DNA of 64,000 bases from Agapanthus africanus (taxonomy: Eukaryota > Streptophyta > Magnoliopsida > Asparagales > Amaryllidaceae). The notes under the pieces are model-generated. The model saw only the letters and a list, made by a program, of their open reading frames with translations, did not search any database and was not told the DNA's origin. The position numbers and the translations under genes were made by a program. This document shows positions 8,730-18,602 of the stretch, in pieces (the stretch's first letter is position 1; each line of letters begins with the position of its first letter). The DNA is taken from positions 2,624,001-2,688,000 of the forward strand of contig CM057351.1 in NCBI GenBank assembly GCA_030015575.1, in the 5' to 3' direction.

Positions 8730-9418
8730 GAAAAGGGGCTTTTAGTCCCAGAAATAGGGTTTAGAGTGGAGTTAAACTTCTAAAAATATTTTGGTTGAGG
8801 AAATGGGTTCTTCTTCTTCCTCCTCTGTTGAATGGCTCAAGAGATGTGAGATCTAAAAATCTCTTCTTTTTGAGATCTAATGACAGATCCAAGTTCCCCT
8901 TTGTGGGTTTTGTGGTGAAAAACTATTTAGTTTTATAAAATGAAGAGTAAAACTCTTGATTTAATTCAAAAGAAAGAAGAAGGTTTTGGAACCTTGAAGA
9001 AGGAGGAAAGATCTCAGATCTAAATTTTTTTTGGAGAGAGAAAAAAGTTGTTGGGATATTTTCATTATCCTTGCCTTTATAGGCTATACACTTTACACAT
9101 AGCCCATTGTGCTTTACAAAATGGCATTTTGCCTATCCCATGGCTCATGTGCCATTTCTTTTTGCACATAAACCCTGGGCTTTACAAAAATTTGGCTTTA
9201 TGCCTATTTTTCTTACATTTATCAATAAAATAAAAGAAAAGAAATACAACAAAATTATTTATTACAAAATTTTTATCTTGGCATGGGGGGAGGCCGGCCG
9301 CTTCATGTTCGGGCTCGACCCGGGCATGGGCCCACTGGATCTGGGCTTGGGCCCACTTGACTTGGGGTTGACTTTAATTTTGACTTGGTCAACCGGGGTG
9401 TAAATTTTTACCCCAACA

Positions 9419-10183
9419 CTCACTACACTACACAATATCACTTCTAAGTTAACATGGATGCTAAAGTGAAACCGATACAATGCTAATGGTAAAGAAAATA
9501 CCTCATTTGGCAACTCAAGAATTTTCTTGAGTTGCCCCAAGTGTCCAAATCCTTGCTTTCTTGGTCCAAAATGTTTGTAGTGAGCTTGTGCACATTTTTA
9601 GTGAAAGGGGGATGGAGTTTTAATGGGGTTTTGGTGTTGTTGTGAGGTGTTTGAGGAAGGAGGAGGTGGAGGGCAGCTATGGGAGTTGAGAGGAAGAAGA
9701 AATGATGAAGAGATGAAGAGGAAACAATGAGCCATGGTCTAAGTTGACCCCTCACCCTCTCTCTCATGCCCATTCCTCTTTCAATATTCATTTCTTTTCT
9801 TTTTCTTTTCTATTCTTATCTTTTCTTTATCTTTTCTTTTCTCAATAAATACCAAGCCATGCATGATAAAAAGAAAAGACCATGTAGGAAAATGTAACAA
9901 ATGTGAAAAATGACTTGGTGCATGTCACATGCACAAAACAAGCTTAATGCACGATTAGTGATATTTAATCGCGATTAACAATAAAATTATATATAATTAA
10001 TTATAAAATTCATAATTTGCCTACATCAAATAAAACACCTTCATTTCAGAAATTCTTATAATTTTCCAAATATTTCCCAATTTATTGGAAATTAATTATA
10101 CCGCATTATCAAATATTCATAATATTTATTATTTAATTATAAAAATTCCTAAAAATAATATTTTATTTTTCTGAAATGTTACA
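9419..10183 (-). repeat. Partial 3' LTR of the LARD-related element
   Basis: Minus-strand start TGTAACATTTCAGAAAAAT follows the polypurine tract directly. AT-rich, with no ORF of note. The remaining LTR would lie left of Tat1, outside the window. Confidence 0.7.
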
Positions 10184-10199
10184 GTCTTCCCCCTTAAAG
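10184..10199 (-). promoter_or_regulatory. Polypurine tract
   Basis: Minus strand CTTTAAGGGGGAAGAC immediately before TGTAACA. This is the plus-strand DNA primer site of the element. Confidence 0.8.
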
Positions 10200-10555
10200 A
10201 AATTCGGTCCCCGAATTTAAATTTAAACCCCTCAAATACTAAAACATTTCAGTAAAATAATCAAGTCATCGGGGCTTCGAAATCATAAATACATAAAACA
10301 TATCATAGCGCAAAGCATGCGCATGAAAAATGAGCATATAACTAAAAATCAAAACTCCATCAAGCATCCTGCAATCATCAGAGTTATGGCGAAGACATCA
10401 ATGTCGAAGCCCAATACGAAAACCAACATGATATACATCAAACTACACATGTGAACGTCATTAAAACATCCAAAAGAAATGCATGCCAAACTCTTTTCCA
10501 ATCATTGTGCAATGCGCGTATCACGGCACAGGAGCGGACGTCTATTGTAAGAAAA

Positions 10556-10560
<5 letters not shown>

Positions 10561-10598
<38 letters not shown>
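10561..10598. repeat. (AT)19 microsatellite
   Basis: Uninterrupted AT dinucleotide, within the internal region of the LARD-related element. Confidence 0.95.
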
Positions 10599-10600
<2 letters not shown>

Positions 10601-10865
10601 TTTGTTTAATATACACGTCCCGCCGTTTTGAAAATAATTTAGAAGGGTTTCCTTGTTAAATGCCTCGTGTCATCTCGGACACGTAGGTAAATACTGAGAC
10701 TATAGCTCCTTTTTGGAAATACCTTCGGTAACTATCAATGCATGCAAAAATATACTCAGGTATTGTCCTCGGACTAGTCCTGCTCAGTCACTATATCAAA
10801 GAGTAAATATCATAGAACATGCTGCTCAAAGGAAATCAATCCCAAAATGTATATAAAAATGCCAC

Positions 10866-11240
10866 GTGCGTCTGGTGCGCACGGAAATCGAAATCCATGA
10901 ATGTGCCATACATGTACACAGAACAAAATCTAAGTGCAACGGGTGTTCACGAAACACCTGTCAAGAGCAACGGTGTGTGCCTGAAAGCAATATCAGGTGC
11001 ATCTGATATGCACGAAGAATCTCGATTTAGTGCATCTGGTGTGCACCAAAATCGCATCAAGCGCGTCAAGTCTGCACAAAATCCAACTCAAGTGTACAAG
11101 GTGTACGAAAACAAATATCGAGTACCACAATCGAAATCGACGATATACAACACATCTCAATCCAAATCCAAATCAGGTATACCGTGGTATATAATCTCAC
11201 AACCATGTGCATCATTGTGCGCAAAATCGCATCAAAATAC
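10866..11240 (-). repeat. Array of GTGCA...TGCAC hairpins
   Basis: Several short inverted repeats of the type GTGCA-N-TGCAC occur, for example 10997-11013 and 11030-11046. At 10866-10882 the stem is GTGCG/CGCAC, a compensatory change. The same kind of array sits before the polypurine tract of the LARD (27545-27911). A 158-codon open frame across it (10819-11295) is antisense to the element and reads the repeats, so I do not call it a gene. Confidence 0.75.
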
Positions 11241-11609
11241 TAAAGTGCATGAAAACTATGCCGAAAGCATAAGTCAAATCACATGCATACCATAGGTATG
11301 AAATCAAAATCAGCATCACGAATGACATCAAATTGAAGTCAAGTGCAACTATGGTGGGCAAAATCTCAATCTTGCAAATAAATCTCCAAAAATACCAAAA
11401 TCAAAGATGGCGGAAACAGTCCCGCTCTAGCACATCCTCTAAAGATCTCTGGCCAACTGTCATGGTCACACATAACATGTCTCGTCAACGATGCCGAACT
11501 CTGGCCTACTGGGTATGCGTAATATGACCGATCGTGGGTCCAAGTCTTCTCGTATTGTATTTCAGAAAGATTCTGTCGAAATCTCCCCCAAGTCTCGTTT
11601 CTGCCATTT

Positions 11610-13645
11610 GGAGTTTAACTCCATAATAATTAAAAAAAAGAGGAGAATCTTTTAGTGTTTAACTCCATAATAATAAAAAAGGTGAATCTTTTGAAGTTTA
11701 ATTCCAAGCTAGTGGGCTCCCTCTAATTTCCCAACGTGGGTAGGGATCCCTTCCTCATGTGAGGGGAAAGGAAGCTCCCACAAAGTGGGAGCCTCTTTGG
11801 TCCCCCTCACGTGAGAGGGAAGCTCCCACTCCCTGTGGGAGCTTCCCGTTAAAAAAAATGTGTTTTGTTTTTGGAGTTTAACTCCATAATAAAAAAGAAA
11901 TCTTTGGATTTTAACTCCATACAAAAATCTTTTGGAGTTTAACTCCATAATAAAAAAAAATAAAATCTTTGGAGTTTAACTCCATATTTTAAAAATCTTT
12001 GGGAGTTTAACTCCATACAGATGCTTTTTGGAGTTTAACTCCATAAAAAAAAAATCTTTTAGAGTTTAACTCCATACAAATGTTTTAGAAGTTTAACTCC
12101 ATAAAAGAAAAGCCTTTTGGAGTTTAACTCCATAATAAAAATATAAAATCTTTTGGAGTTTGACTCCATATTTTAAAAATGTTTGGGATTTCAACTCTAT
12201 ATTTTAAAAATCTTTTGGAGTTTAACTCCATGTAGATGCTTTTTTTTAGAGTTTATAAACTTCATAAATATAAAAAAAATCTTTTGGAGTTTAACTCCAT
12301 ACAAATGTTTTAGGAGTTCAACTCCATAAAAAATTATATCTTTTGGAATTTAACTCCATTATAAGAAAAAAAGGGTCTTTTGGCATCATGCTCCCTCTCA
12401 CGTGAGGGAGAGGGAGCTCCCACTATTTGGGAAGCTTTTCCCCCTCGCGTGAGGGGGTGGCCCCCACAAAGTGGGAGCTCCCGCTCCCTCTCACGTGAGG
12501 TAGAAGGAGCTCCCACTAAATGAGAGTTTCCCTCACGTGAGGGGAAGGCTCTCACTCAGTGGGAACCCCCGCTCCCTCTAACGTGAGGGAGAGGGAGCTC
12601 CCACTGGGTGGGAGCTTTTCCCCCTCATGTGAGGGGGAGGCTCCCATTAAGTGGAAAGCTCTCTACCCCCTCGCGTGAGTGAGGATGGCTCCCCCTTTTT
12701 CTTTCCTATTTTTTTTATTTACTTATTTTATTTTATTTTTCTCTCTTTCTTTTTTTATACCTTTTTTTGAAGTTTAACTCCATACAGTAACTTTTGGGAG
12801 TTTAACTCCGAATAAATTTGTTTCTGGAGTTCAACTCCAAATAAAATCTTTTGGAGTTTAACTCCATATAAAAAAATGTTGATTTTTTTAATAAAAGAGA
12901 GTTTAACTCTATTTGGACCCGTCAATCGGAGGTTTCTTCGCAAATAGAATAAATAAAATGAAATAAACATGCCCTTCTGCATTATTTTCAAACACCGACA
13001 CTTCACATTGAGCTCGCATGACTATTTTGACCCGTCAATCGGAGTTTTCTTCGCTCTAAGAGCGAGGGGTAATTAACGGCAACTTAGTCCACGGCTGCCG
13101 GAGATTAGGATCCATACAATCAATAAATCCCAGCATATCCTGGATAGGGAGAATCTGTACATGCCTGACCAGCGACGCGTATTCCCATCTCAATGGGATG
13201 GCGAAAAACACCCTACAGACGCTAACACCATTCCATCTCCTCAAGCTCCTGAAACAGACAAACTGGTGTTTTCCCCACATTAAGGGAAGGCTCTCACTTT
13301 GTGGGAGCCCCCGCTCCCTCTCACGTGAGGGAGAAGGAGCTCCCACTGGGTGGGAGCTTTTCCCCCTCACGTGAGGGGGTAAAGAGCTTCCCTCACGTGA
13401 GTGGAGGAAGGCTCCCCCGTTTTCTTTCCTATTTTTTTATTTTATTTATTTACTTATTTTATTTTATTTTTCTCTTTCTTTCTTTTTTTATACCTTTTTT
13501 TGTAGTTTAACTCCATACAGTAACTTTTGGGAATTTAACTCCGAATAAATTTGTTTCTGTAGTTCAACTCTAAATAAAATCTTTTGGAGTTTAACTCCAT
13601 ATAAAAAAAAGTTGATTTTTTTTATAAAAGAGAGTTTAACTCTAT
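11610..13645. repeat. Array of about 27 GGAGTTTAACTCC palindromes
   Basis: The 13-mer is a perfect palindrome around a central T. Copies (about half exact, the rest with one or two changes such as GAAGTTTAACTCC or GGAGTTCAACTCC) fall in three clusters, 11610-12360, 12767-12913 and 13502-13645, about 26-37 bases apart and separated by A- or T-rich spacers. The Tat1 LTR has a single related copy near 8771-8784. Confidence 0.9.
11750..13402. repeat. About a dozen CACGTG-centred palindromes
   Basis: Units such as CTCCCTCTCACGTGAGGGAG (near 12387 and 13314) and CCCCCTCACGTGAGGGGG (near 13361) are perfect or near-perfect palindromes with a G-box (CACGTG) centre. Variants have CATGTG, CGCGTG or AACGTG. 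They alternate with GCTCCCAC-AAA-GTGGGAGC hairpins (near 11770). They sit in the presumed U3 of Tat2. Confidence 0.88.
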
Positions 13646-13949
13646 TTTGACCCATCAATCGAAGGTTTCTTCGCAAATAGAATAAATAAAATGAAATAAA
13701 CATGCCTTTCTGCATTACTTTCAAACACCGACATTTCACATTGAGCTCGCATGACTATTTTGACCCGTCAATCGGAGGTTTCTTCGCTCTAAGAGCGAGG
13801 GGTAATTAACGGCAGCTTAGTCCACGGCTGCTGGAGATTAGGATCCCACAATCAATAAACCCCAGCCTACCCTGAGTAGGGGGAATTTGTACACGCCTGA
13901 CCAGCGACGCGTATTCCCATCTCAATGGGGTTGCGAAAAACACCCTACA
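12700..13949 (+). repeat. Partial tandem duplication of the Tat2 LTR end (offset 733 bp)
   Basis: 12700-13215 and 13430-13949 align (for example AGCTCGCATG at 13011 and 13744). After the LTR end of the first copy, about 50 bases (13216-13266) match the start of the Tat2 extra ORF (about 14250-14300). The sequence then returns to LTR U3. The first copy therefore carries internal sequence, pointing to recombination or template switching. Confidence 0.8.
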
Positions 13950-13954
13950 GATTC

Positions 13955-13974
13955 TGGCACGTTCGGTGGGACCT
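13955..13974 (+). promoter_or_regulatory. Tat2 candidate primer-binding site
   Basis: TGGCACGTTCGGTGGGACC starts 5 nt after the proposed LTR end, as in Tat1. Confidence 0.65.
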
Positions 13975-14242
13975 TCTCTCTCCTTCTATATTTCGGGTCA
14001 AGGATTAATGTGAGCTCAATTAATATATATTGATTGTTTGTACTAAAATTCTACTCCTTTGCGCAGATTAATAACTTTCGATTTCAATTTTCGGATGGAA
14101 CAAGGATTCTCCAAAGAAAAGCTCAACTCTCGACACAACTCTCATCTCCTACACAATGAAGATGGACGTCAGGACGGTCCTCCCGGGTAGTCTCAGGCGA
14201 TAGAGGGAGGAGCCGCCGCTACAGTTCAGCTCTATTCTGTTC

Positions 14243-14770
14243 ATGCCAGATAACACCGTCCCAGCTCCTCAAGCTCCCATAACAGACAAACCGGCCTCGA
14301 AAGGCAGGAGGCCAAATGTGGTGGTTTCGAAGACGCCCCAATCCAAACGCAAGTCGGTATTCAAACTGCTCTCCTTGGCCCCAGCTGGGGGCAAAGTCAT
14401 CGGAATGAAAAAAGTCACCAAACATCGCGGGCAAGCCCAGACAATGCCTTCGACGAGTGCACAGCCGGATGTCTTTTTAAGGCTCTCTACCTACCGACCT
14501 ACGCAAAAGCTCACCAGGCACTCTAAACAGAAAAGCTAAGGCAGAAGCGGATCAGGTATAGAGCCAACAAAAGGGCGCAAACACCGACCAAACTGGATTT
14601 TATGAAGTTCCAAGAGCCGGCTATCCCGCAAAGACGACCGTCTCGACCGTAAAATCTGCAACTCTTTTGAACCCCTGAGATGGGTCAAGAGAAACTCCAT
14701 AACTGTGAAGATCAAAAGGATGGCAATTCGTACAGTGTTGCGAAGGGACGTATCTAAACCCCCAACGTAG
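14243..14770 (+). pseudogene. Tat2 extra ORF upstream of gag (relic)
   Basis: The open part 14243-14539 reads RRPNVVVSKTPQSKRK, matching the Tat1 upstream ORF (KMPNVMIAKAPQSKLK). Further matches (CNSFEPLRWVKRNSI against SNSFEPLKWVQKNTM) follow in shifted frames up to about 14770. Stops and frameshifts make it non-functional. Function of the family is unknown. Confidence 0.65.
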
Positions 14771-14993
14771 AAAACCTGACACCGTCTCATCAAGCGTTTA
14801 CCAGGCACTCCGTGCAGCCCAAAAGCAGCAGGGGACGGCCTAAATAAAAGCACCAGCGCCACTCGATAACCCTGTCAGGACAACTGTCTTCAGTCGATTT
14901 TCCCTTCCCGAAGCGGAAAGGCCACGACGGCGGTCCGCAAAAGTAGCCGCTAGGAGTATAAAGGTGGTCGGCCATATTATCTACATGGTCCAT

Positions 14994-17900
14994 ATGGCGG
15001 GTACGCGTCCCAGTGACAACCTTCGCAGTAAAATTAAGGATGGGGCCACCACATCCCAAGCCCAATCTGGCTTGAATATGGCTGCCCCTTCCCAAGATCA
15101 GCCTCCTCCACAGAATGATGAAAATCCTCTCGATGAGGCCAATAGATAGAAGGACCCCTTAGTCCACGTGGAATCAAGCTCGGACAGTGAAGAAGTGCCG
15201 ATCTTTCACCCTCAGACCGCGAAACAGAAGCTCCTCCAAGAGCTCCGAAAACAATTTCGAAGCAAAGATAAGGAGATGGCCAAACTATACTCCAAATTGA
15301 CGACTTAACGAATGTTGTGATGCAGCTCACAGCTCAAGTTGCTCAGACTCCCTCCAATCAAACATAAGTCTCTACTCATGAGTCGGGCGATAACAAACCG
15401 AAGCAATCGATTCATGTCCCTTCAGGTCCGAATATGGGCGAGCTACACGAAAGCCGACCGTATTCTGCTTCTGGGGAAGCCTTAGGCCCAGATGGCGTCG
15501 TTCCGCTGACGCAAGATCGGATAATGGATTTGGTCACCAACAAAGTTAAAACATTGGTGGCCGAAGCTGAGGCTCAGAAAGATGTTGGCGGTAGTGGGAG
15601 GCCGTACCCCGCACAATACGACCTGATCAAGTTCCCTAGCGGTTATGTTATCCCTAAATTCAGGAGATTCGACGGGACAGGAAATGCGAATCAGCACGTT
15701 GCCCACTTTAAAGCATCATGTAAGAATACAGGGGGCAATGATGTGCTTCTTCTCCGTCAGTCCGTCAACAGCCTGACAGGTGTCGCTTTCGACTGGTACG
15801 CGAGCATACCAGACGGTTCCGTCGCTGCTTTTGTCCAAATAGAGTCTCTATTTCGGCAAATATTCATGAGTGTCAGTGACAAAATCTCCATTGCTGACCT
15901 TGTGCGGACCAAGCCGAGGAAGAATGAAAGCAATACTGACTTCATTGGCTGATGGCGCAACCCTACCATCAAGTGTGAGCCGCGATTAGAACAGGACCAG
16001 TCTGTCAGCCTCCACATTGGGAACCTCAGCAATTGGATGGTCTCGTTCTTATGTACAGTAGGCCTCAAAACATTCCAAGAGCTGACCAAGAAGATTCAGA
16101 TGTTGGAGTATTCGAAACAAGAGTCTACCCAGGACTCTCAAAATGACAAACCTTGGAAAAGCCAAAAAGATGACCATCGTAAAGGTGGGAACTCCAACAA
16201 TACCAACGTCTTCAATACGTCTGACAATGAAGACAAGAGAAGGGTGGGCGGACAAAAAACCGACCGATCGCAAAAGTCAGTACTGGGAGGAGAAAGACCA
16301 ACTTTGGAAGAGAGGAAAAGCAAAGTATACTCCTTTAGAATGGAAAAGGTCCGAAAGATATTCAGGGATGCCTTGAGGAATGGTTTACAACTGTCGAACC
16401 CAAAGAGGCCGCATGAAGCAAGCATGACTGACAACCCTCTGTATTGCCACCACAGAATGCTGAGTCACATCATCAAGGATTGTTACATATTCAAAGATTG
16501 GGTCGAGAAGCAGTACAAGGCGGGAGAAATCTTATTGTCCCCTGGCGTGTTGACAAACGATCAAGCCGCAACCTCCAACTTTGTACAGACAGAAGCTGAA
16601 GCCCTTTGGAGACATGCCGCTGAACCGTCTGCCCCAAGAAATGAAGACAACGTGTCTCAAGCTCTGTGGGATGTATATATATCCAAGAAGACGGAGAAGA
16701 TGTTGAAAATGCTCCAGAAAGAACTCAGAGTCGGGTGGGAAGGGCAAAAGAAGCCCACCGTCCCGTCCACCAATCCGAGACGGGAAGACTCAAAGTCCAA
16801 GAAGCTTAGAAAGAAGAAAAAGAAAGATGCGGTTCAACGCAAAGAAGAGTGTTTGAGAAGAAAGACCATTCAAAAATACATCGATTCTTTCAAAGACTAT
16901 GTACAAAAGGAAAGAACCTTTATCCAACTGAAAGAGTTCTTCCCTATAGAGGCCGCAGAAATCTTGGAAGAATTGGAAGATGGTTCTGATGATGAGGCCC
17001 ATACCGTGACTTGCTACGCCATCCATCTTGGCAGCGACTTTGAGGAGGAGCCCTGCTTTCCGGAAGAGGACAATAGGCTCGCCACAAAAGCCAACTAAAT
17101 CCAGCTTAGAAGCGGTAAGACTCTAGCGCCAAGACAAGGCAACACCCCAAAAGAAAAGGAAAATCAGGTGGCTAATGAAGAAGACAACAGGGATCCGACT
17201 CACGGAGATTCGAGCACTTCCTTAGTAGACTATAACGTCTTGGCTCACCTCTGGAAGCTTCCATCCCTCTTAAGTATCTATGATGCTCTGATTTTATCCA
17301 AAGTGCTTAGGGATGTCCTTATCTATGCTCTGCAAAACCTCGAGCGGTACCAGACGCACTTCACGGAGATTGATATGGAAAAGGTCCAGTACGCTCTGCA
17401 CATGGCTGCGGTCGCATTTAAAGATGAAGACCTGCTATTAGGGAGAGCCGAGCATAACCGACCGCTTTACGTGACAGGATACAGCGACAGAGATCGGATT
17501 AATCGCATATTGATTGATCCGGGGCCCTCAGTGAACATCATGAACTTGCGGACTCTAAAGAATTTATCAATGGGCGTCTGACACCTGTCAAGGGAGAGAA
17601 TTGTCATCCAGAGCTTCAATCAAAACTTCCAGCAAGTTCTTGGATCTATAGCTTTGCCAATCAGGTTCGGGGACCAGCAAAACGAAGCTAAGATATATGT
17701 GATCAACGCCAACATGTCCTACAAGATTCTCCTGGGACGACCGTGGCTTCACGATTATGGCATCGTTCCGTCAACACTCCATCAATGCATGAAGTATACC
17801 AAAAATGGCGAAGAAAGATGTATTGACGGAGATATACAGTCATTTAGTGTACATGAAGTCCGATATGAAGATTCTCGTTACTTTATGAAACCCCAGAATG

Positions 17901-18418
17901 CTGAGCCGCAGTCAACTAAAAATAAGAAGGCCCAGAGTCTCAAAAACCAATCTAAGCCGGTCGTCACGTTTAAAAGTAAAAATCCCCAAGGGCGTCCACG
18001 TTTCGGCAGCGACACTGATGAGTCCGACGCTGGAGGTCCATCCTTCCGTAAAAACCGCCCCCATTTCGGGAGCGATATGGACAAGTCTGATATTGAGGGC
18101 CCATCAGGCTGCAAAGCTCGCCCTCATCTTAGCAGTGATACCGAAGAGTCGGAGGAGGACCCGTCTTGCAACAGTTGCACAGGCCGAACTCTCATGCAAA
18201 AAGCAAAGCTAAGAGAGACCTTTAAAGTCATAGACAGATCCCTGGCCATCCCCAAAGTTCTGGAACAGATATTTAAAGAGCTCGACATGTTGTCGGTCTC
18301 CACCGTGGACCAGCTGACAACCTTCTATGTCCCCGGAAGGAACAACGGACAAAAGGGTTTATGGATCGAGCCCTATCATACACCCGGACGATCTGTCCAC
18401 CACGTGCCTTCCTTATGA
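14994..18418 (+). pseudogene. Tat2 gag and protease (broken)
   Basis: Homologous to Tat1 gag-protease. 14994-15149 encodes the gag start (MAGTRPSDNLRS). A small indel near 15300 changes the frame. 15434-15952, 16037-17098, 17168-17581 and 17654-18418 then share one frame, interrupted by single stops. These stops replace codons that are CGA, CAG or CAA in Tat1: 15147 (TAG), 15950 (TGA), 17096 (TAA) and 17579 (TGA). The gag domain is at 15600-16080 (KFRRFDGTGNANQHVAHFKASC), the knuckle near 16440 (HHRMLSHIIKDC) and the protease near 17500 (RILIDPGPSVNIM) and 17730 (ILLGRPWLHDYGIVPS). Confidence 0.85.
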
Positions 18419-18602
18419 GAGAGGCAGAAGAGCCGTCTTAAATCCCAGATATTATGCGCCCGGGATGCGGGAATATTTTTAAAAGTGTGGATGTCAGTTA
18501 TACCAGAAAGACTCCGAAGCAAAATTTTATGAAAAATTATGGCACCCACCTCAGGTTCAATCGCTCATCGAGGGGCGAGTCCCAGATAGACGAGCCTAGG
18601 TT

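Larger units (their letters stand above)
1..9418 (-). mobile_element. Tat1: Ty3/gypsy Tat-lineage LTR retrotransposon, cut by left edge
   Basis: On the minus strand the order is LTR (8079-9418), primer site, extra ORF, gag, protease, RT, RNase H, archaeal-type RNase H and integrase, the Ty3/gypsy order. The second RNase H after RT and an ORF before gag are known for the Tat/Ogre/Retand group. Nearly all coding pieces share one frame, broken by stops at about 7254, 5778, 5514, 3750, 3706, 3432, 1390 and 52, and by one 1-nt deletion near 3114-3120. The element is therefore inactive but recent enough to align with Tat2 throughout. The 3' LTR lies beyond the left edge, so target duplication and LTR divergence cannot be checked. 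Confidence 0.93.
8079..9418 (-). repeat. Tat1 5' LTR (about 1.34 kb)
   Basis: On the minus strand it starts TGTTGGGGTAAAAATTTACA and ends in TACA just before the primer site. The last about 250 bases (R/U5) match the sequence in front of the Tat2 primer site (13720-13949), including GACCAGCG and CTCAATGGGG. U3 contains GC-rich hairpins (8395-8438), an AT microsatellite, a 59-bp tandem repeat and a single GAAGTTTAACTCC-type motif (near 8771-8784) that is amplified in the Tat2 LTR. The rest shows no gene. Confidence 0.8.
9419..11604 (-). mobile_element. 3' end of a non-coding chromovirus-like (LARD-related) element
   Basis: The minus strand holds the 3' internal region (11604-10184), a polypurine tract (10199-10184) and the start of a 3' LTR (TGTAACATTTC, from 10183 down), which is interrupted at 9418 by Tat1. 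The end AATTCGGGGACCGAATTTC and TTTAAGGGGG is nearly the same as in the LARD at 28380-28414. The signature is typical of Tekay/Del-type chromoviruses. The internal part has GTGCA hairpins and no gag-pol. The 5' part was displaced by the Tat2 insertion. The right border (about 11604) is approximate. Confidence 0.75.
11605..13949 (+). repeat. Tat2 5' LTR region, filled with short palindromes and partly duplicated
   Basis: It ends in CCCTACA just before the primer site, and its last about 230 bases match Tat1 R/U5. Upstream are arrays of GGAGTTTAACTCC and of CACGTG-centred palindromes, plus a partial tandem copy of the LTR end. The start near TGCCATTTGG (about 11602) is a guess. No gene is present. 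Confidence 0.65.

Noticed and set aside
8238..8783. Several ORFs of 60-100 codons on both strands
   Set aside because: They overlap the LTR, the AT microsatellite and the GC-rich tandem repeat, with tyrosine/isoleucine runs. No coding signal.
10819..11295. 158-codon open frame as a host or element gene
   Set aside because: It is antisense to the element, has no domain, and consists of the hairpin repeat read in a stop-free phase.
11610..13645. CRISPR-like array
   Set aside because: Spacers are A/T-rich and similar, the repeat is a 13-bp degenerate palindrome, and the sequence is plant retrotransposon LTR.
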